Positions 44,225 through 52,790 of a DNA stretch of 64,000 nt are shown here, in pieces; the first letter of the stretch is position 1, and every line of letters starts with the position of its first letter. Origin of the DNA: Chryseobacterium sp. Tr-659 (GTDB taxonomy: Bacteria > Bacteroidota > Bacteroidia > Flavobacteriales > Weeksellaceae). The notes under the pieces were generated by a model that saw only the letters and a list, made by a program, of their open reading frames with translations, was not told the origin of the DNA and made no database searches. The stretch is from the NCBI RefSeq assembly GCF_011752975.1, contig NZ_VWWP01000003.1, positions 248,001 to 312,000 of the forward strand. The letters are read 5' to 3'. Position numbers and translations under genes: made by a program.

Positions 44225-45145
44225 ATGAAAAAGCTAACTTATCTTACCTTATCACTTTTCTCCATATTTACTTTTGCACAGGAGGTTTCAAAGGAAAGAG
44301 TAAAAACTGTACTATCCACACTGGCTTCTGACGAAATGAAAGGCCGCGAGATCGGAACCCAGGAAAATGAAAATGCAGCGAATTATATCGCCAAACTTTT
44401 TAAAGAAAACAAACTGGAATACTGTACGGGCAGCTCTTATCTTGTTCCTTTTGAATACAATGGCCAGAAAGTCTATAATGTATGCGGTATAAAAAAAGGA
44501 AAAACAGATAAGTATCTGGGATTCTCCGGGCACTTTGATCACATTGGTACCAGCGATAAAAGCGGTGATAATATTTATAACGGAGCAGATGATGATGCCA
44601 GCGGAATTACAACCCTTGTAGGTATTGCCGATTATTTCAAAAATAAAAAACCGGATTTCTCCATGGTCTTTATGGCTTTCAACGGTGAAGAAAAAGGAAT
44701 GCTGGGCTCGAAAGCGATTTCAACTGATAAAAACCTCGATCATATCTATAATAATATGACTGCTCTTTTCAACTTCGAAATGGTAGCCACAGAGTCTCAA
44801 TGGGGGAAAAATGCCCTATACATGACCGGAGACGGATTCTCTGATCTTGATGAACTTTTCAACCAGTATGCTGTAAACGGATTGAAAATCAATGCTGATC
44901 CTTATGCAAGACAACAATTATTTTATCGTTCGGATAATGTCAGTTTTGTAAAAAAGAAAATTATTGCCCATTCATTTTCCACTGTCGATATGACGAAAGC
45001 TTCTCATTATCATCATGAAAATGATGATATCAACGTAGTCGATTTTGATAATATGACCCAAATAATCAACAACTTCGGAAAAACACTGGATAAATTGAAT
45101 ACCAAAAATTTTGCTCCGAAGTATAATGATCAGGTTAAGTTTTAA
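44225..45145 (+). CDS. M28 family metallopeptidase, exported
   Basis: The 306-residue protein has a signal peptide ending FAQ and a zinc aminopeptidase domain of family M28. Metal and catalytic motifs are in order: GHFDHIG (His103, Asp105), YNGADDDASG (bridging Asp near 122), FNGEEKGMLGS (Glu155-Glu156), FNFEMV, and HYHHENDD near the C-terminus. Length fits a single peptidase domain with no T9SS sorting tail, so it is probably periplasmic or released. It likely trims peptides generated by secreted proteases such as the neighbouring subtilase. It is convergent with that gene. Confidence 0.92.
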   Translation: MKKLTYLTLSLFSIFTFAQEVSKERVKTVLSTLASDEMKGREIGTQENENAANYIAKLFKENKLEYCTGSSYLVPFEYNGQKVYNVCGIKKGKTDKYLGFSGHFDHIGTSDKSGDNIYNGADDDASGITTLVGIADYFKNKKPDFSMVFMAFNGEEKGMLGSKAISTDKNLDHIYNNMTALFNFEMVATESQWGKNALYMTGDGFSDLDELFNQYAVNGLKINADPYARQQLFYRSDNVSFVKKKIIAHSFSTVDMTKASHYHHENDDINVVDFDNMTQIINNFGKTLDKLNTKNFAPKYNDQVKF

Positions 45146-45193
45146 TAAATGAAATTGTAATGAGAAAGATTATTTCTCATCTATTAATAACAA

Positions 45194-45223
45194 AGGAACC
45201 TTACTTTTGAAGGTAAGGTTCCT
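45194..45223. terminator. Terminator between convergent peptidase genes
   Basis: AGGAACCTTAC / GTAAGGTTCCT perfect 11-bp stem. Flanking A and T runs are short; it probably ends the M28 gene and may also serve the minus strand. Confidence 0.7.
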
Positions 45224-45321
45224 AAAACTGACAATATTGATGCTACAAAATCATCAGCTCATGTAGTGGTAATCACAAATAGTCCCAAAATAATTTATTA
45301 TTAATATACCACTGATCATTA

Positions 45322-47661
45322 TTACTTTTTAATGAATTTATACGCTTTATTATTTACTTTTAATATATAGTTTCCTGGATGTACTGTGTGAAGATCAACC
45401 TTCCCTCTGATTACAGAACCTTGCTTCATTACTTTACCGGAATAATCATAAATAATATAATTGTCCCCTTCTTTAGCATCTCTTACCGTGATTTCTTTAT
45501 CTGCAGGGTTTGGATAAATAGCGGCATTCGTATTGATAGCTCCGGCAGATGTACCCGCTGTTATAGGTGCTGTTGCCGAGATATTTAATGAATAGCAGGT
45601 TGTACTGTTTGCCCCGTTATATCCTATTACTCTTGCATAATAAGTTCCCGCTGCTCTGTTGTTTAATGCAATAGCTTCATTTGCTGATGTATCTTCTGAT
45701 TTTCCAAGAAGTGCCCCTGATGCATTATAGATGTAAAGATCATAATCTACACCAACCGGACCGTTCAATTTCGCTGTAAGTTTTCCTGCTCCGATAGTGA
45801 ATTTATAGAAATCTCTATCTGTAGCTGATGATATCGCTGCTGTAATATCCTGATTTATATTGATAGCTGCAGCCGTTGATATAGTTTCATTAGACTCATA
45901 AGCATTGATGCAAGACGGAGCTGCAGGTCCTGAAACATTTCCTGAATCTTCCTTACCTGTAACAATAAGGGTATAATTCTGTAAATTCCCTGCCAATGTC
46001 CCTTTATGGGTAATTTCGATTTTATAATCTCCTTTTGGAACCACTCCAAGATCTACTCTTTCGAAATTATCATTATTGTTTACAGCTTTAGCATTCGTAG
46101 AACGAGAGGTTAATACCCAAGGAAGATATTCTGTATTATCATCTACCTTTATTACCTTAAGATCAAGATTATTTACTAATCTCTTTGTAGCATTGTCATT
46201 AAGCTGGCTCGAAGTCTGTAAAGCACCTCCTCTGTCATACCATGAAATCGAAACAATTAATGGAGTTACGCCGTCAGATTTTACCGTTAATGTATCTGTA
46301 GCCAGATTATTCAGTGTTCTGTTCTCAATAATTGAAGTTTTGCCCTTAGCATTAATGGTCTCCACCATTTTCTTTGCATTCAATAATCCCCATCCAAACA
46401 TTGCATCCGGGCCAGCTGCACCGGCATCATCAGCGGTGTGCAATGCAAGACCTTTAAGCTCTGCTCCCAGCATATATCTTTCTTCCTTTTTATGATTATG
46501 CTGCTGAACAAGAGTAAGCGACCCCATAACATTCGGTGAAGCCATAGATGTTCCCGTGTAAGCATTATAAGAATTATTACTTGGTGTTCCAGGGTCATAC
46601 TCATTGACAGGTGTATTCGGGTTGTCTTTTGTATCTGTTCCAGGAATGTAGGCTACCGGGGAATAAACACCTGTGCCGTTTCCTGCAATATCAGGCTTAA
46701 TTCTTAAATCATCGGTTGGCCCTTGGCTGCTACTCTCATGAATTGCTACACTGATAAGATTTCCATCAGCTCCAATATTGGCATCTTGAGCATTAGCCAC
46801 AACCAATGCATTTTTAGATGTAGCTGCCCCCGTAAGTTTATCATAAAAATCAGTACTTCCCCCCATAGGGCTTGTGTTTAAAACAACCCCCGTGAATCTA
46901 TTACGGTTACGACCATCATTTCCTGCCGCTTTAACAGCAAGGTATGAAGGAGCATTAAACAAAATATTATCCCAATCTCTCGACTCATTTATATATGCCC
47001 CAAACTGCCACAGTTGTAAATATTCTCCTACCAAACCATAAGAATGGTTTGACAACAATAAGCCTGTTGCAGCTGCTGAAGTCATTTCAGCTTCATCATT
47101 ATTCCAATCATAAGAATTAATACTTGACTTCCACGCCATACCTTTTGCTCTGGCAATAACTCCTGACGCTCCTACCGTTCCTCCGACATGGGTTGCATGA
47201 TCATTAGGCACACCACCATCTTTTACAGTAACTCGGGTTCCAAATTCCTGATGAGTCTTTCTAATAGAACCTCCGTCCCATACAGAAACCACCATATTTT
47301 CTCCATTCAAGTCCAGATTCAAAGAACCACCCGTATTAAGATGATTTGTTCTTGTAGATTTCGCTGCATCAACATTAGTATTTGTATAATAAATAGGGGT
47401 ACCATCTTCATCTATTCTCATCAATTGCTGTATAGAACCATCCTCCCCTTTTATTATAACAGGAATTTTGTGTTCTCTGGCGTAAGCTGCTACTTTGCCT
47501 GCTTCAGCTTCAGCTGTTTGGGAAAACTGATCAAATAGGCTATGCAGCTCTTTTTTATCGTATTTCTTTGTTATCTCTTGCCTGTCAGCCTCTGTCTGGG
47601 CAAAAAAACATACCGATGCTGACATGGTTAATAAAGTACTAAAAAGGATTCTTTTTTTCAT
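45322..47661 (-). CDS. Secreted subtilisin-like serine protease (S8) with T9SS type A sorting domain
   Basis: The 779-residue protein starts with a signal peptide ending FFAQ and a propeptide-like region (to about 115). The S8 catalytic domain shows Asp129 (VWDGG), His155 (HATHVGG), the oxyanion asparagine (AAGNDG, about 248) and Ser372 (GTSMASP). A beta-sandwich P-domain-like region and a bacterial pre-peptidase C-terminal (PPC) domain (DRDFYKFTIG, VDYDLYIYNASG) follow. The last ~75 residues are a T9SS type A sorting domain (AAIYPNPADKEITV, GNYILKVNNKAYKFIKK). It should be exported by Sec, then secreted and perhaps anchored by the T9SS. It belongs to the protein-degrading equipment typical of these bacteria. 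Confidence 0.95.
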   Translation of the reverse strand: MKKRILFSTLLTMSASVCFFAQTEADRQEITKKYDKKELHSLFDQFSQTAEAEAGKVAAYAREHKIPVIIKGEDGSIQQLMRIDEDGTPIYYTNTNVDAAKSTRTNHLNTGGSLNLDLNGENMVVSVWDGGSIRKTHQEFGTRVTVKDGGVPNDHATHVGGTVGASGVIARAKGMAWKSSINSYDWNNDEAEMTSAAATGLLLSNHSYGLVGEYLQLWQFGAYINESRDWDNILFNAPSYLAVKAAGNDGRNRNRFTGVVLNTSPMGGSTDFYDKLTGAATSKNALVVANAQDANIGADGNLISVAIHESSSQGPTDDLRIKPDIAGNGTGVYSPVAYIPGTDTKDNPNTPVNEYDPGTPSNNSYNAYTGTSMASPNVMGSLTLVQQHNHKKEERYMLGAELKGLALHTADDAGAAGPDAMFGWGLLNAKKMVETINAKGKTSIIENRTLNNLATDTLTVKSDGVTPLIVSISWYDRGGALQTSSQLNDNATKRLVNNLDLKVIKVDDNTEYLPWVLTSRSTNAKAVNNNDNFERVDLGVVPKGDYKIEITHKGTLAGNLQNYTLIVTGKEDSGNVSGPAAPSCINAYESNETISTAAAININQDITAAISSATDRDFYKFTIGAGKLTAKLNGPVGVDYDLYIYNASGALLGKSEDTSANEAIALNNRAAGTYYARVIGYNGANSTTCYSLNISATAPITAGTSAGAINTNAAIYPNPADKEITVRDAKEGDNYIIYDYSGKVMKQGSVIRGKVDLHTVHPGNYILKVNNKAYKFIKK

Positions 47662-48143
47662 TTCTCTTTTTTTTAAGAATTAATAATTTGAATAATACTT
47701 TTGCGCATTGTACTTTTTCAAAACTATGTGAATTACAAAGAAATCCTTACACTTAAAATATCGCAATAGAGCTTAAAAACGTCTTTAATAAAACGTTTAT
47801 TAAAATCAAAGACATTCATAATGACACAAAAATTATAAGAAATGATGCAAACTTATGGTTGTAAAGCAACAAACAATCTGAAAAGCCCTAATAGTATATG
47901 TTTTTAGAACACTCAACAAAAAGTTTAGCTATACCAATATAGATGTAAGAATAAGGGTTCATTTTGATCATTGCCCTGTTTCCAGAGTGAGATTTAATTT
48001 GTATTTAAATTAAAAAACCAATTCAACTTCATACAGTTGTAACAAAAAGCTATTTTTTAGAACATATCAATTAAAGTAAAACAGGATTAAGAACGTCTTA
48101 TCTTTTAATTTTACGTAATTTTGCTATCCAATTTTTTCATTGA
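47662..48143. other. Intergenic region of 482 bases
   Basis: This is the longest gap without a gene in the window. It separates the divergent subtilase and ABC-exporter genes. It is AT-rich throughout, with no reading frame, tRNA or clear hairpin that I can support. Only the -7 box at 48116 is recognisable. A small RNA cannot be excluded. Confidence 0.5.
48116..48123 (+). promoter_or_regulatory. Putative -7 promoter box of the ABC exporter
   Basis: TAATTTTG matches TAnnTTTG, ending 20 bases before ATG 48144. Confidence 0.5.
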
Positions 48144-49982
48144 ATGAACGAATACAAAAAAATCTTAAAGTTTGCGAGGCCGCATCAGAAATATATTTAC
48201 GGAAGTTTATTTTTCAATATTCTGTATTCTGTATTTCAGATTGCTTCCTTAGGAACTATTCTGCCGGTTTTGGGGATGCTTTTTGGCACCATCAAGCCTG
48301 AGAAATATGAAAAACCACCGGTTTATTCGGGTGAGATCATTGATTTTTTCTCTTATTTAAAAGAATATTCCAATTATTATGTACAGTATCTTGTGGATCA
48401 GTACGGAGCATTGACGGTTCTTGCATGGCTATGTATTGTTACTGCCTTTATGTTCTTGCTGAGGAATGCTTTCAGATATTTTGGTGCTTACCTATTGATC
48501 AACTATCGTGTAGGGGTTACAAAAGATCTTCGTGGGGCAATGTACAGAAAAATACTTTCCTTGCCGGTTTCATTTTTTACGGAAAGCCGAAAAGGGGATC
48601 TGATGTCTCGTATGTCTAATGACGTAGGTGAAGTGGAAGGAAATATTTTAGGAAGTTTAATTGAACTGATCAACTCTCCTTTCATGCTGATCAGTACTTT
48701 GATCACCTTATTCTTCCTGAGTCCGGAAATGACGCTTTTCTCTTTATTGGTACTTCCTGTAATGGGAACAATGATCGCATTGGTAGGGAAAAGCCTCAAA
48801 AAGGATTCTCACCAGGCACAGCACGAAATGGGAACTATCTTTTCTATTGTAGATGAAACATTGAAATCTTCAAAAGTGATTAAGATCTTCAATGCTGAAA
48901 AGATTATGGATAACAGATTCATGAGATCTATGAACAAGTGGATCTCCAGCTCCATCAGCCTTGGCAGAAAAAAAGAACTGGCATCGCCTATGAGTGAATT
49001 TCTAGGTTCAATTACATTCTTAATCATTGCATGGTACGGAGGAAAGCAAATCATTGTTGAGCAAAGTATCTCTCCTGCAGATTTCCTTGTATTTCTGGGT
49101 ATGTTCTTCCAGATCCTGCCTCCTGCAAAAAGTTTATCTACAGCCATTTCGAATGTTCAGAAGGGAGAAGCTTCCCTGAAAAGAGTGTTGGAAATTTTAG
49201 AAGCTGATGTAAAGATCGAAGAAATTGCAGAACCGGTTTCTATCTCAACGCTTCAGCATAATATTGAATTTAAGGATATTGGTTTTTATTATGATAAAGC
49301 GAATCTGATTCTTAAAAACTTTAATCTTACTATTCCAAAAGGAAAAACGGTTGCCTTGGTTGGACAGAGCGGAAGCGGAAAAACAACAATTGCCAATCTT
49401 TTAGCCAGGTTCTATGATGTTTCGGAAGGAGAAATCCTTATTGACGGAACTGATATCAAACATTTAAAATTGAAAGAATACCGTCAGCTTCTGGGAATGG
49501 TAACTCAGGAATCTGTATTATTTAATGATACGGTTTATAATAATATCCTGATGGGTAAACCTGATGCCACCAAAGAAGAAGTAGTTGCAGCGGCTAAAAT
49601 TGCCAATGCAGATACTTTCATTACCAATCTCTCTGAAGGTTATGATACTAACATCGGAGATGACGGAAATAAGCTTTCCGGAGGTCAGAAGCAAAGGGTT
49701 TCTATTGCACGAGCAGTATTGAAAAATCCACCGATCATGATCCTTGACGAAGCCACATCCGCTCTGGATACGGAATCTGAAAGGTTTGTACAGGATGCCC
49801 TGGAGAAGATGATGGAAAACAGAACTTCTCTTGTTATTGCCCACAGACTTTCAACAATTCAAAAAGCGGACTGGATTGTAGTGATGGAAAAAGGTGATAT
49901 TGTTGAACAGGGAACCCATCACGACCTGATCGCGAAAAAAGGGATGTACAACAAGCTTGTTGAACTTCAAAATTTCGACTAA
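48144..49982 (+). CDS. ABC exporter, fused permease and ATPase (MsbA-like)
   Basis: The 612-residue half-transporter has six predicted membrane helices in its first ~340 residues and an ATPase domain with Walker A VGQSGSGKTT (near 406), LSGGQKQRVSIARA signature (near 511) and Walker B IMILDEATSALD, followed by an H-loop (IAHRLST). This is the organisation of MsbA and multidrug exporters, which act as homodimers. Function as the lipid A-core flippase MsbA is plausible but cannot be told from drug exporters by sequence alone. The next gene starts 20 bases on in the same direction. Confidence 0.93.
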   Translation: MNEYKKILKFARPHQKYIYGSLFFNILYSVFQIASLGTILPVLGMLFGTIKPEKYEKPPVYSGEIIDFFSYLKEYSNYYVQYLVDQYGALTVLAWLCIVTAFMFLLRNAFRYFGAYLLINYRVGVTKDLRGAMYRKILSLPVSFFTESRKGDLMSRMSNDVGEVEGNILGSLIELINSPFMLISTLITLFFLSPEMTLFSLLVLPVMGTMIALVGKSLKKDSHQAQHEMGTIFSIVDETLKSSKVIKIFNAEKIMDNRFMRSMNKWISSSISLGRKKELASPMSEFLGSITFLIIAWYGGKQIIVEQSISPADFLVFLGMFFQILPPAKSLSTAISNVQKGEASLKRVLEILEADVKIEEIAEPVSISTLQHNIEFKDIGFYYDKANLILKNFNLTIPKGKTVALVGQSGSGKTTIANLLARFYDVSEGEILIDGTDIKHLKLKEYRQLLGMVTQESVLFNDTVYNNILMGKPDATKEEVVAAAKIANADTFITNLSEGYDTNIGDDGNKLSGGQKQRVSIARAVLKNPPIMILDEATSALDTESERFVQDALEKMMENRTSLVIAHRLSTIQKADWIVVMEKGDIVEQGTHHDLIAKKGMYNKLVELQNFD

Positions 49983-50001
49983 ACTTTTTAATTAATTTAA
50001 A

Positions 50002-50349
50002 ATGAACCCCATACAAGAGTATTTCTACAGAATCGAAGAGCCTGAAAGAAGTACTCTTTTATTTTTACGTGAAACTATCTTAGCTTCAGATCCTGAAAAT
50101 ATTACCGAAACTTTCAGCTTTGGACTTCCCTTCATTAAATACAAAAAGAAAATGCTGTGCTATTTCTATTACAGCAAAAAATACAAAAAACATTATCTCA
50201 GTTTTTATCACGGGGATAAATTAGAATATCCGGAACTGACACAGGACGGCAGAAAGAAGTTTAAAATCCTTTTAATTGATGCGGAAGAGGATTTACCTGT
50301 TGAGTTTATATTGGGCCTGTTAGATGAAATTAAACAATACATCAGGTAG
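50002..50349 (+). CDS. DUF1801 family protein
   Basis: The 115-residue protein resembles the DUF1801 (YdhG-like) family: an N-terminal helix YFYRIEEPERSTLLFLRETIL, then ITETFSFGLPFIKYKKKMLCYFYY and the C-terminal helix EFILGLLDEIKQYI. No catalytic residues are known for the family. It lies 20 bases after the ABC exporter gene and is probably co-transcribed with it. A terminator follows. Confidence 0.8.
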   Translation: MNPIQEYFYRIEEPERSTLLFLRETILASDPENITETFSFGLPFIKYKKKMLCYFYYSKKYKKHYLSFYHGDKLEYPELTQDGRKKFKILLIDAEEDLPVEFILGLLDEIKQYIR

Positions 50350-50396
50350 CGGACACATCCTCTTTATTTAGACAGATCACAACATTATAAAAATCA

Positions 50397-50420
50397 CACA
50401 GGAGCTTACTCCTGCTTTTT
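50397..50420 (+). terminator. Rho-independent terminator
   Basis: CAGGAG / CTCCTG stem with a four-base loop and five Ts, 50 bases after the DUF1801 gene. Confidence 0.75.
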
Positions 50421-50518
50421 TATTAGATAGTCTCTATAACAGATTCTTGGCTGTATTTAAATAAGAAAGACCGCTCTTTTCAGAACAGTCTTTTTTATTA
50501 ATATCTTTAATATAAATC

Positions 50519-51172
50519 TTAATCTTTCAATTTGGCAATAACATCCAAACCTCCTTTTGTGATATCACCTATTTTACAAATAATCTCGGTATCCAAAGGC
50601 AGAAACACATCCATTCTGGAGCCGAATTTGATAAACCCGAACTCATGCCCGGCTTTTGCATGATCTCCTTCATTACAGTAGAAAACGATTCTTCTGGCCA
50701 CATATCCTGCAATCTGTCTGAACACAACTTTGTGGTGGGTTAACGTTTCTACCGCTACTGTTGTTCTTTCATTTTCGGTGGAAGATTTTTCATGCCATGC
50801 TACAAGATATTTTCCCGGATGGTATTTTTTATAAATTACTTTTCCAGAAACCGGATATCTACAGATGTGTACATTCAGCGGAGACATGAAAATAGAAACC
50901 TGAATTGCTTTTCCTTTGATAAACTCATCTTCTTCTACTTCTTTGATCATCACTACTTTTCCGTCTACCGGAGCAATCACATTCTCTCTGTGGTCAAGGA
51001 TGTTACGGTCTGGAACTCTGAAAAACCAGAATACTAAACTATAAACAACCAATAATGGCATAATGATCAGCAGGGACCATATTTTAAGGAAATAAATTGC
51101 TAATGCTCCCAATATGATAAAAAGTAGGGTAGCAACTGTAATCGTTCCTTTTGATTCTCTATGTAATTTCAT
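50519..51172 (-). CDS. psd: Phosphatidylserine decarboxylase family protein
   Basis: Psd makes phosphatidylethanolamine from phosphatidylserine. The 217-residue protein has two N-terminal membrane helices (about 10-50), then the decarboxylase domain with VIAPVDGKVV, FMSPLNVHICRYPVSG and the self-cleavage site Gly-Ser in FIKFGSRMDVFLP near residue 182, which yields the pyruvoyl cofactor. This is the short form of the enzyme common in Bacteroidota. It starts four bases after the cdsA stop and so belongs to the same operon; cdsA supplies CDP-diacylglycerol for the phosphatidylserine that Psd uses. Confidence 0.95.
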   Translation of the reverse strand: MKLHRESKGTITVATLLFIILGALAIYFLKIWSLLIIMPLLVVYSLVFWFFRVPDRNILDHRENVIAPVDGKVVMIKEVEEDEFIKGKAIQVSIFMSPLNVHICRYPVSGKVIYKKYHPGKYLVAWHEKSSTENERTTVAVETLTHHKVVFRQIAGYVARRIVFYCNEGDHAKAGHEFGFIKFGSRMDVFLPLDTEIICKIGDITKGGLDVIAKLKD

Positions 51173-51176
51173 GAGA

Positions 51177-52049
51177 CTATATAAATTTTTCTAAAATAAA
51201 GTACAAATATACGACAGGAACGCAGATAATAAAACTATCAAGCCTGTCTAAAACTCCACCATGCCCTGGGATAATGTTTCCACTGTCTTTCACCCCGAAA
51301 TTTCTTTTCAGCTGGCTTTCTACAAGATCTCCCAACGGAGCAAAAGCCGCCACTAGAAAACCTACAATCATCCAATTCCCTCTTAGTTCAGGCTGATAAT
51401 GTTCAATAAAGTAGGATAAAACCAATGTAAGAACAACACCGCCGGCATAGCCTTCCCAGGTTTTTTTAGGGGATATTTTAGGTGCCATCTTATGTTTTCC
51501 AAAGAACTTTCCTACCAGATAAGCAAAAGTATCGCTGCTCCAGATCAGAATAAAAAGGAAAAGAACTTCCAGGGAAAACGTATCATTATAACTGGAGAAT
51601 TTCGGAAGCCCTAATGCAAAACTGAACGGAAGAGCCACATATATGACTGTAAAGATCAGCTTTCCACTATCGAAATATAATTCGTTAGGATATTTAAATA
51701 AAGTAACCACAGCAATTCCGATAAGAGCCAGGGCTAATATTTCGCTTATTCTGAAATCAAAAAAGAAATCGTGATTAAAAAATCTTTTGGAAAACATATA
51801 GAATATAAAAATAACCAATGGATATACTACCCATTTTTCATATCCGTTTCCAAACTTCATGATTTTAACACATTCCCACGTACCCACGATCAATAAGAAA
51901 CTCATCAATCCATGATAAAGATACTGCTGTTTGATAAGGCCGGGTGCGATATTATTAATCAGCTGTGCTCCCAGCGGAGTAGAACAAAGAATAATGATGG
52001 CTACATAAACTATACCTGATACGGTTCTTTGAATGAGATTTTTGTCCAA
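51177..52049 (-). CDS. cdsA: Phosphatidate cytidylyltransferase
   Basis: CdsA makes CDP-diacylglycerol from phosphatidate and CTP. The 290-residue membrane protein has about seven to eight helices and the family signature near the C-terminus: SPKKTWEGYAGG (residues near 190) and DLVESQLKRNFGVKDSG...PGHGGVLDRLDS. Near the N-terminus no ATG is available: the frame is closed by TAA two codons upstream of TTG 52049, and the next Met is about 48 residues in, inside the membrane domain. TTG is therefore the likely start codon. The gene lies between the LUD gene and psd in one direction. Confidence 0.94.
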   Translation of the reverse strand: MDKNLIQRTVSGIVYVAIIILCSTPLGAQLINNIAPGLIKQQYLYHGLMSFLLIVGTWECVKIMKFGNGYEKWVVYPLVIFIFYMFSKRFFNHDFFFDFRISEILALALIGIAVVTLFKYPNELYFDSGKLIFTVIYVALPFSFALGLPKFSSYNDTFSLEVLFLFILIWSSDTFAYLVGKFFGKHKMAPKISPKKTWEGYAGGVVLTLVLSYFIEHYQPELRGNWMIVGFLVAAFAPLGDLVESQLKRNFGVKDSGNIIPGHGGVLDRLDSFIICVPVVYLYFILEKFI

Positions 52050-52072
52050 AATTTAAAATTTAGAGTGGGTGC

Positions 52073-52654
52073 TTAATCTTCAAGCAGCAATAAAAACAGT
52101 TTTGTATTGGAATTGGAAGAACTATCCATTTTAGATTGGCTTCCACTGATGGAAGTAAGGTTCTTGATATTTCCGTTTCTTTTTATTTTCCCCATTGCAT
52201 CATTCAGGTTGTTTACAATCTGAGAAACATTGGCAATAATGATAATTTTATCAGGGAGCCTTGAAGAATGATAATGAAGGATATTATTGTGCGAAAGCAT
52301 GATTCTGCCATCATAGGCAATCAGATATTCACAGGTAATAAATGCAGCATCGTTAGACGGCTGCAGTTCTGAGGTATAAGGAGACTTCACCACGTTCAGA
52401 AAGTTCTGAAGTTCTTTATCCCAACAGAAAAGATTTCTGATCCCTTCTATTTTGATAATTTGATTTAAAGTTTGTAGAGCTTCCGCTTCATCTGCACAAT
52501 AATTAAAAAATCCCCCCGAATGCGTAAATAATTGCGCAAACTTATAGTCAAGATCCGCATTTTTCAGCGAATCTCCAAGCTTCTCCAGACTCTGTTTTTC
52601 CTCTTCCTCAGGCTGGTTGGTAAGTTTGCTTACAATCCTCTTGAATAAATTCAA
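52073..52654 (-). CDS. LUD domain (LutC/YkgG-like) protein
   Basis: The 193-residue protein belongs to the LUD domain family, best known from LutB/LutC lactate-utilisation proteins. Its core runs from SLKNADLDYKFAQLFTHSGG through ITCEYLIAYDGRIMLSHNN to LPDKIIIIANVSQIVNNL. The N-terminal ~30 residues are charged and the C-terminal LKNLTSISGSQSKMDSS-type segment is serine-rich. Neither LutA nor LutB is nearby, so a lactate role is not supported. TTG at 52654 is the only start-like codon between an upstream TAG and the conserved NLFKRI sequence. It is 23 bases upstream of cdsA and probably co-transcribed with it. Confidence 0.82.
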   Translation of the reverse strand: MNLFKRIVSKLTNQPEEEEKQSLEKLGDSLKNADLDYKFAQLFTHSGGFFNYCADEAEALQTLNQIIKIEGIRNLFCWDKELQNFLNVVKSPYTSELQPSNDAAFITCEYLIAYDGRIMLSHNNILHYHSSRLPDKIIIIANVSQIVNNLNDAMGKIKRNGNIKNLTSISGSQSKMDSSSNSNTKLFLLLLED

Positions 52655-52734
52655 CTTAATCTATTTTTAGTCAACTTTATACAAAAATAGAAAATAAATT
52701 ACAATAGTGTCCAAAATATCTCCTTAAATATGAA

Positions 52735-52767
52735 AAAACCTGACAATTTTTGAGGTTGTCAGGTTTT
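52735..52767 (-). terminator. Rho-independent terminator of ftsH
   Basis: AAAACCTGACAA pairs with TTGTCAGGTTTT, with a T tract on the minus strand, 24 bases past the ftsH stop. Confidence 0.88.
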
Positions 52768-52790
52768 ATTATTTCTATTTTTTTAGAGTC

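Noticed and set aside
47662..48143. tRNA, small RNA or CRISPR in the longest gap
   Set aside because: No cloverleaf, repeat array or stable hairpin could be seen in this AT-rich stretch.
50467..50496. Minus-strand terminator after psd
   Set aside because: The AAGAC/GTCTT pairing is short with a large loop; too weak to list.
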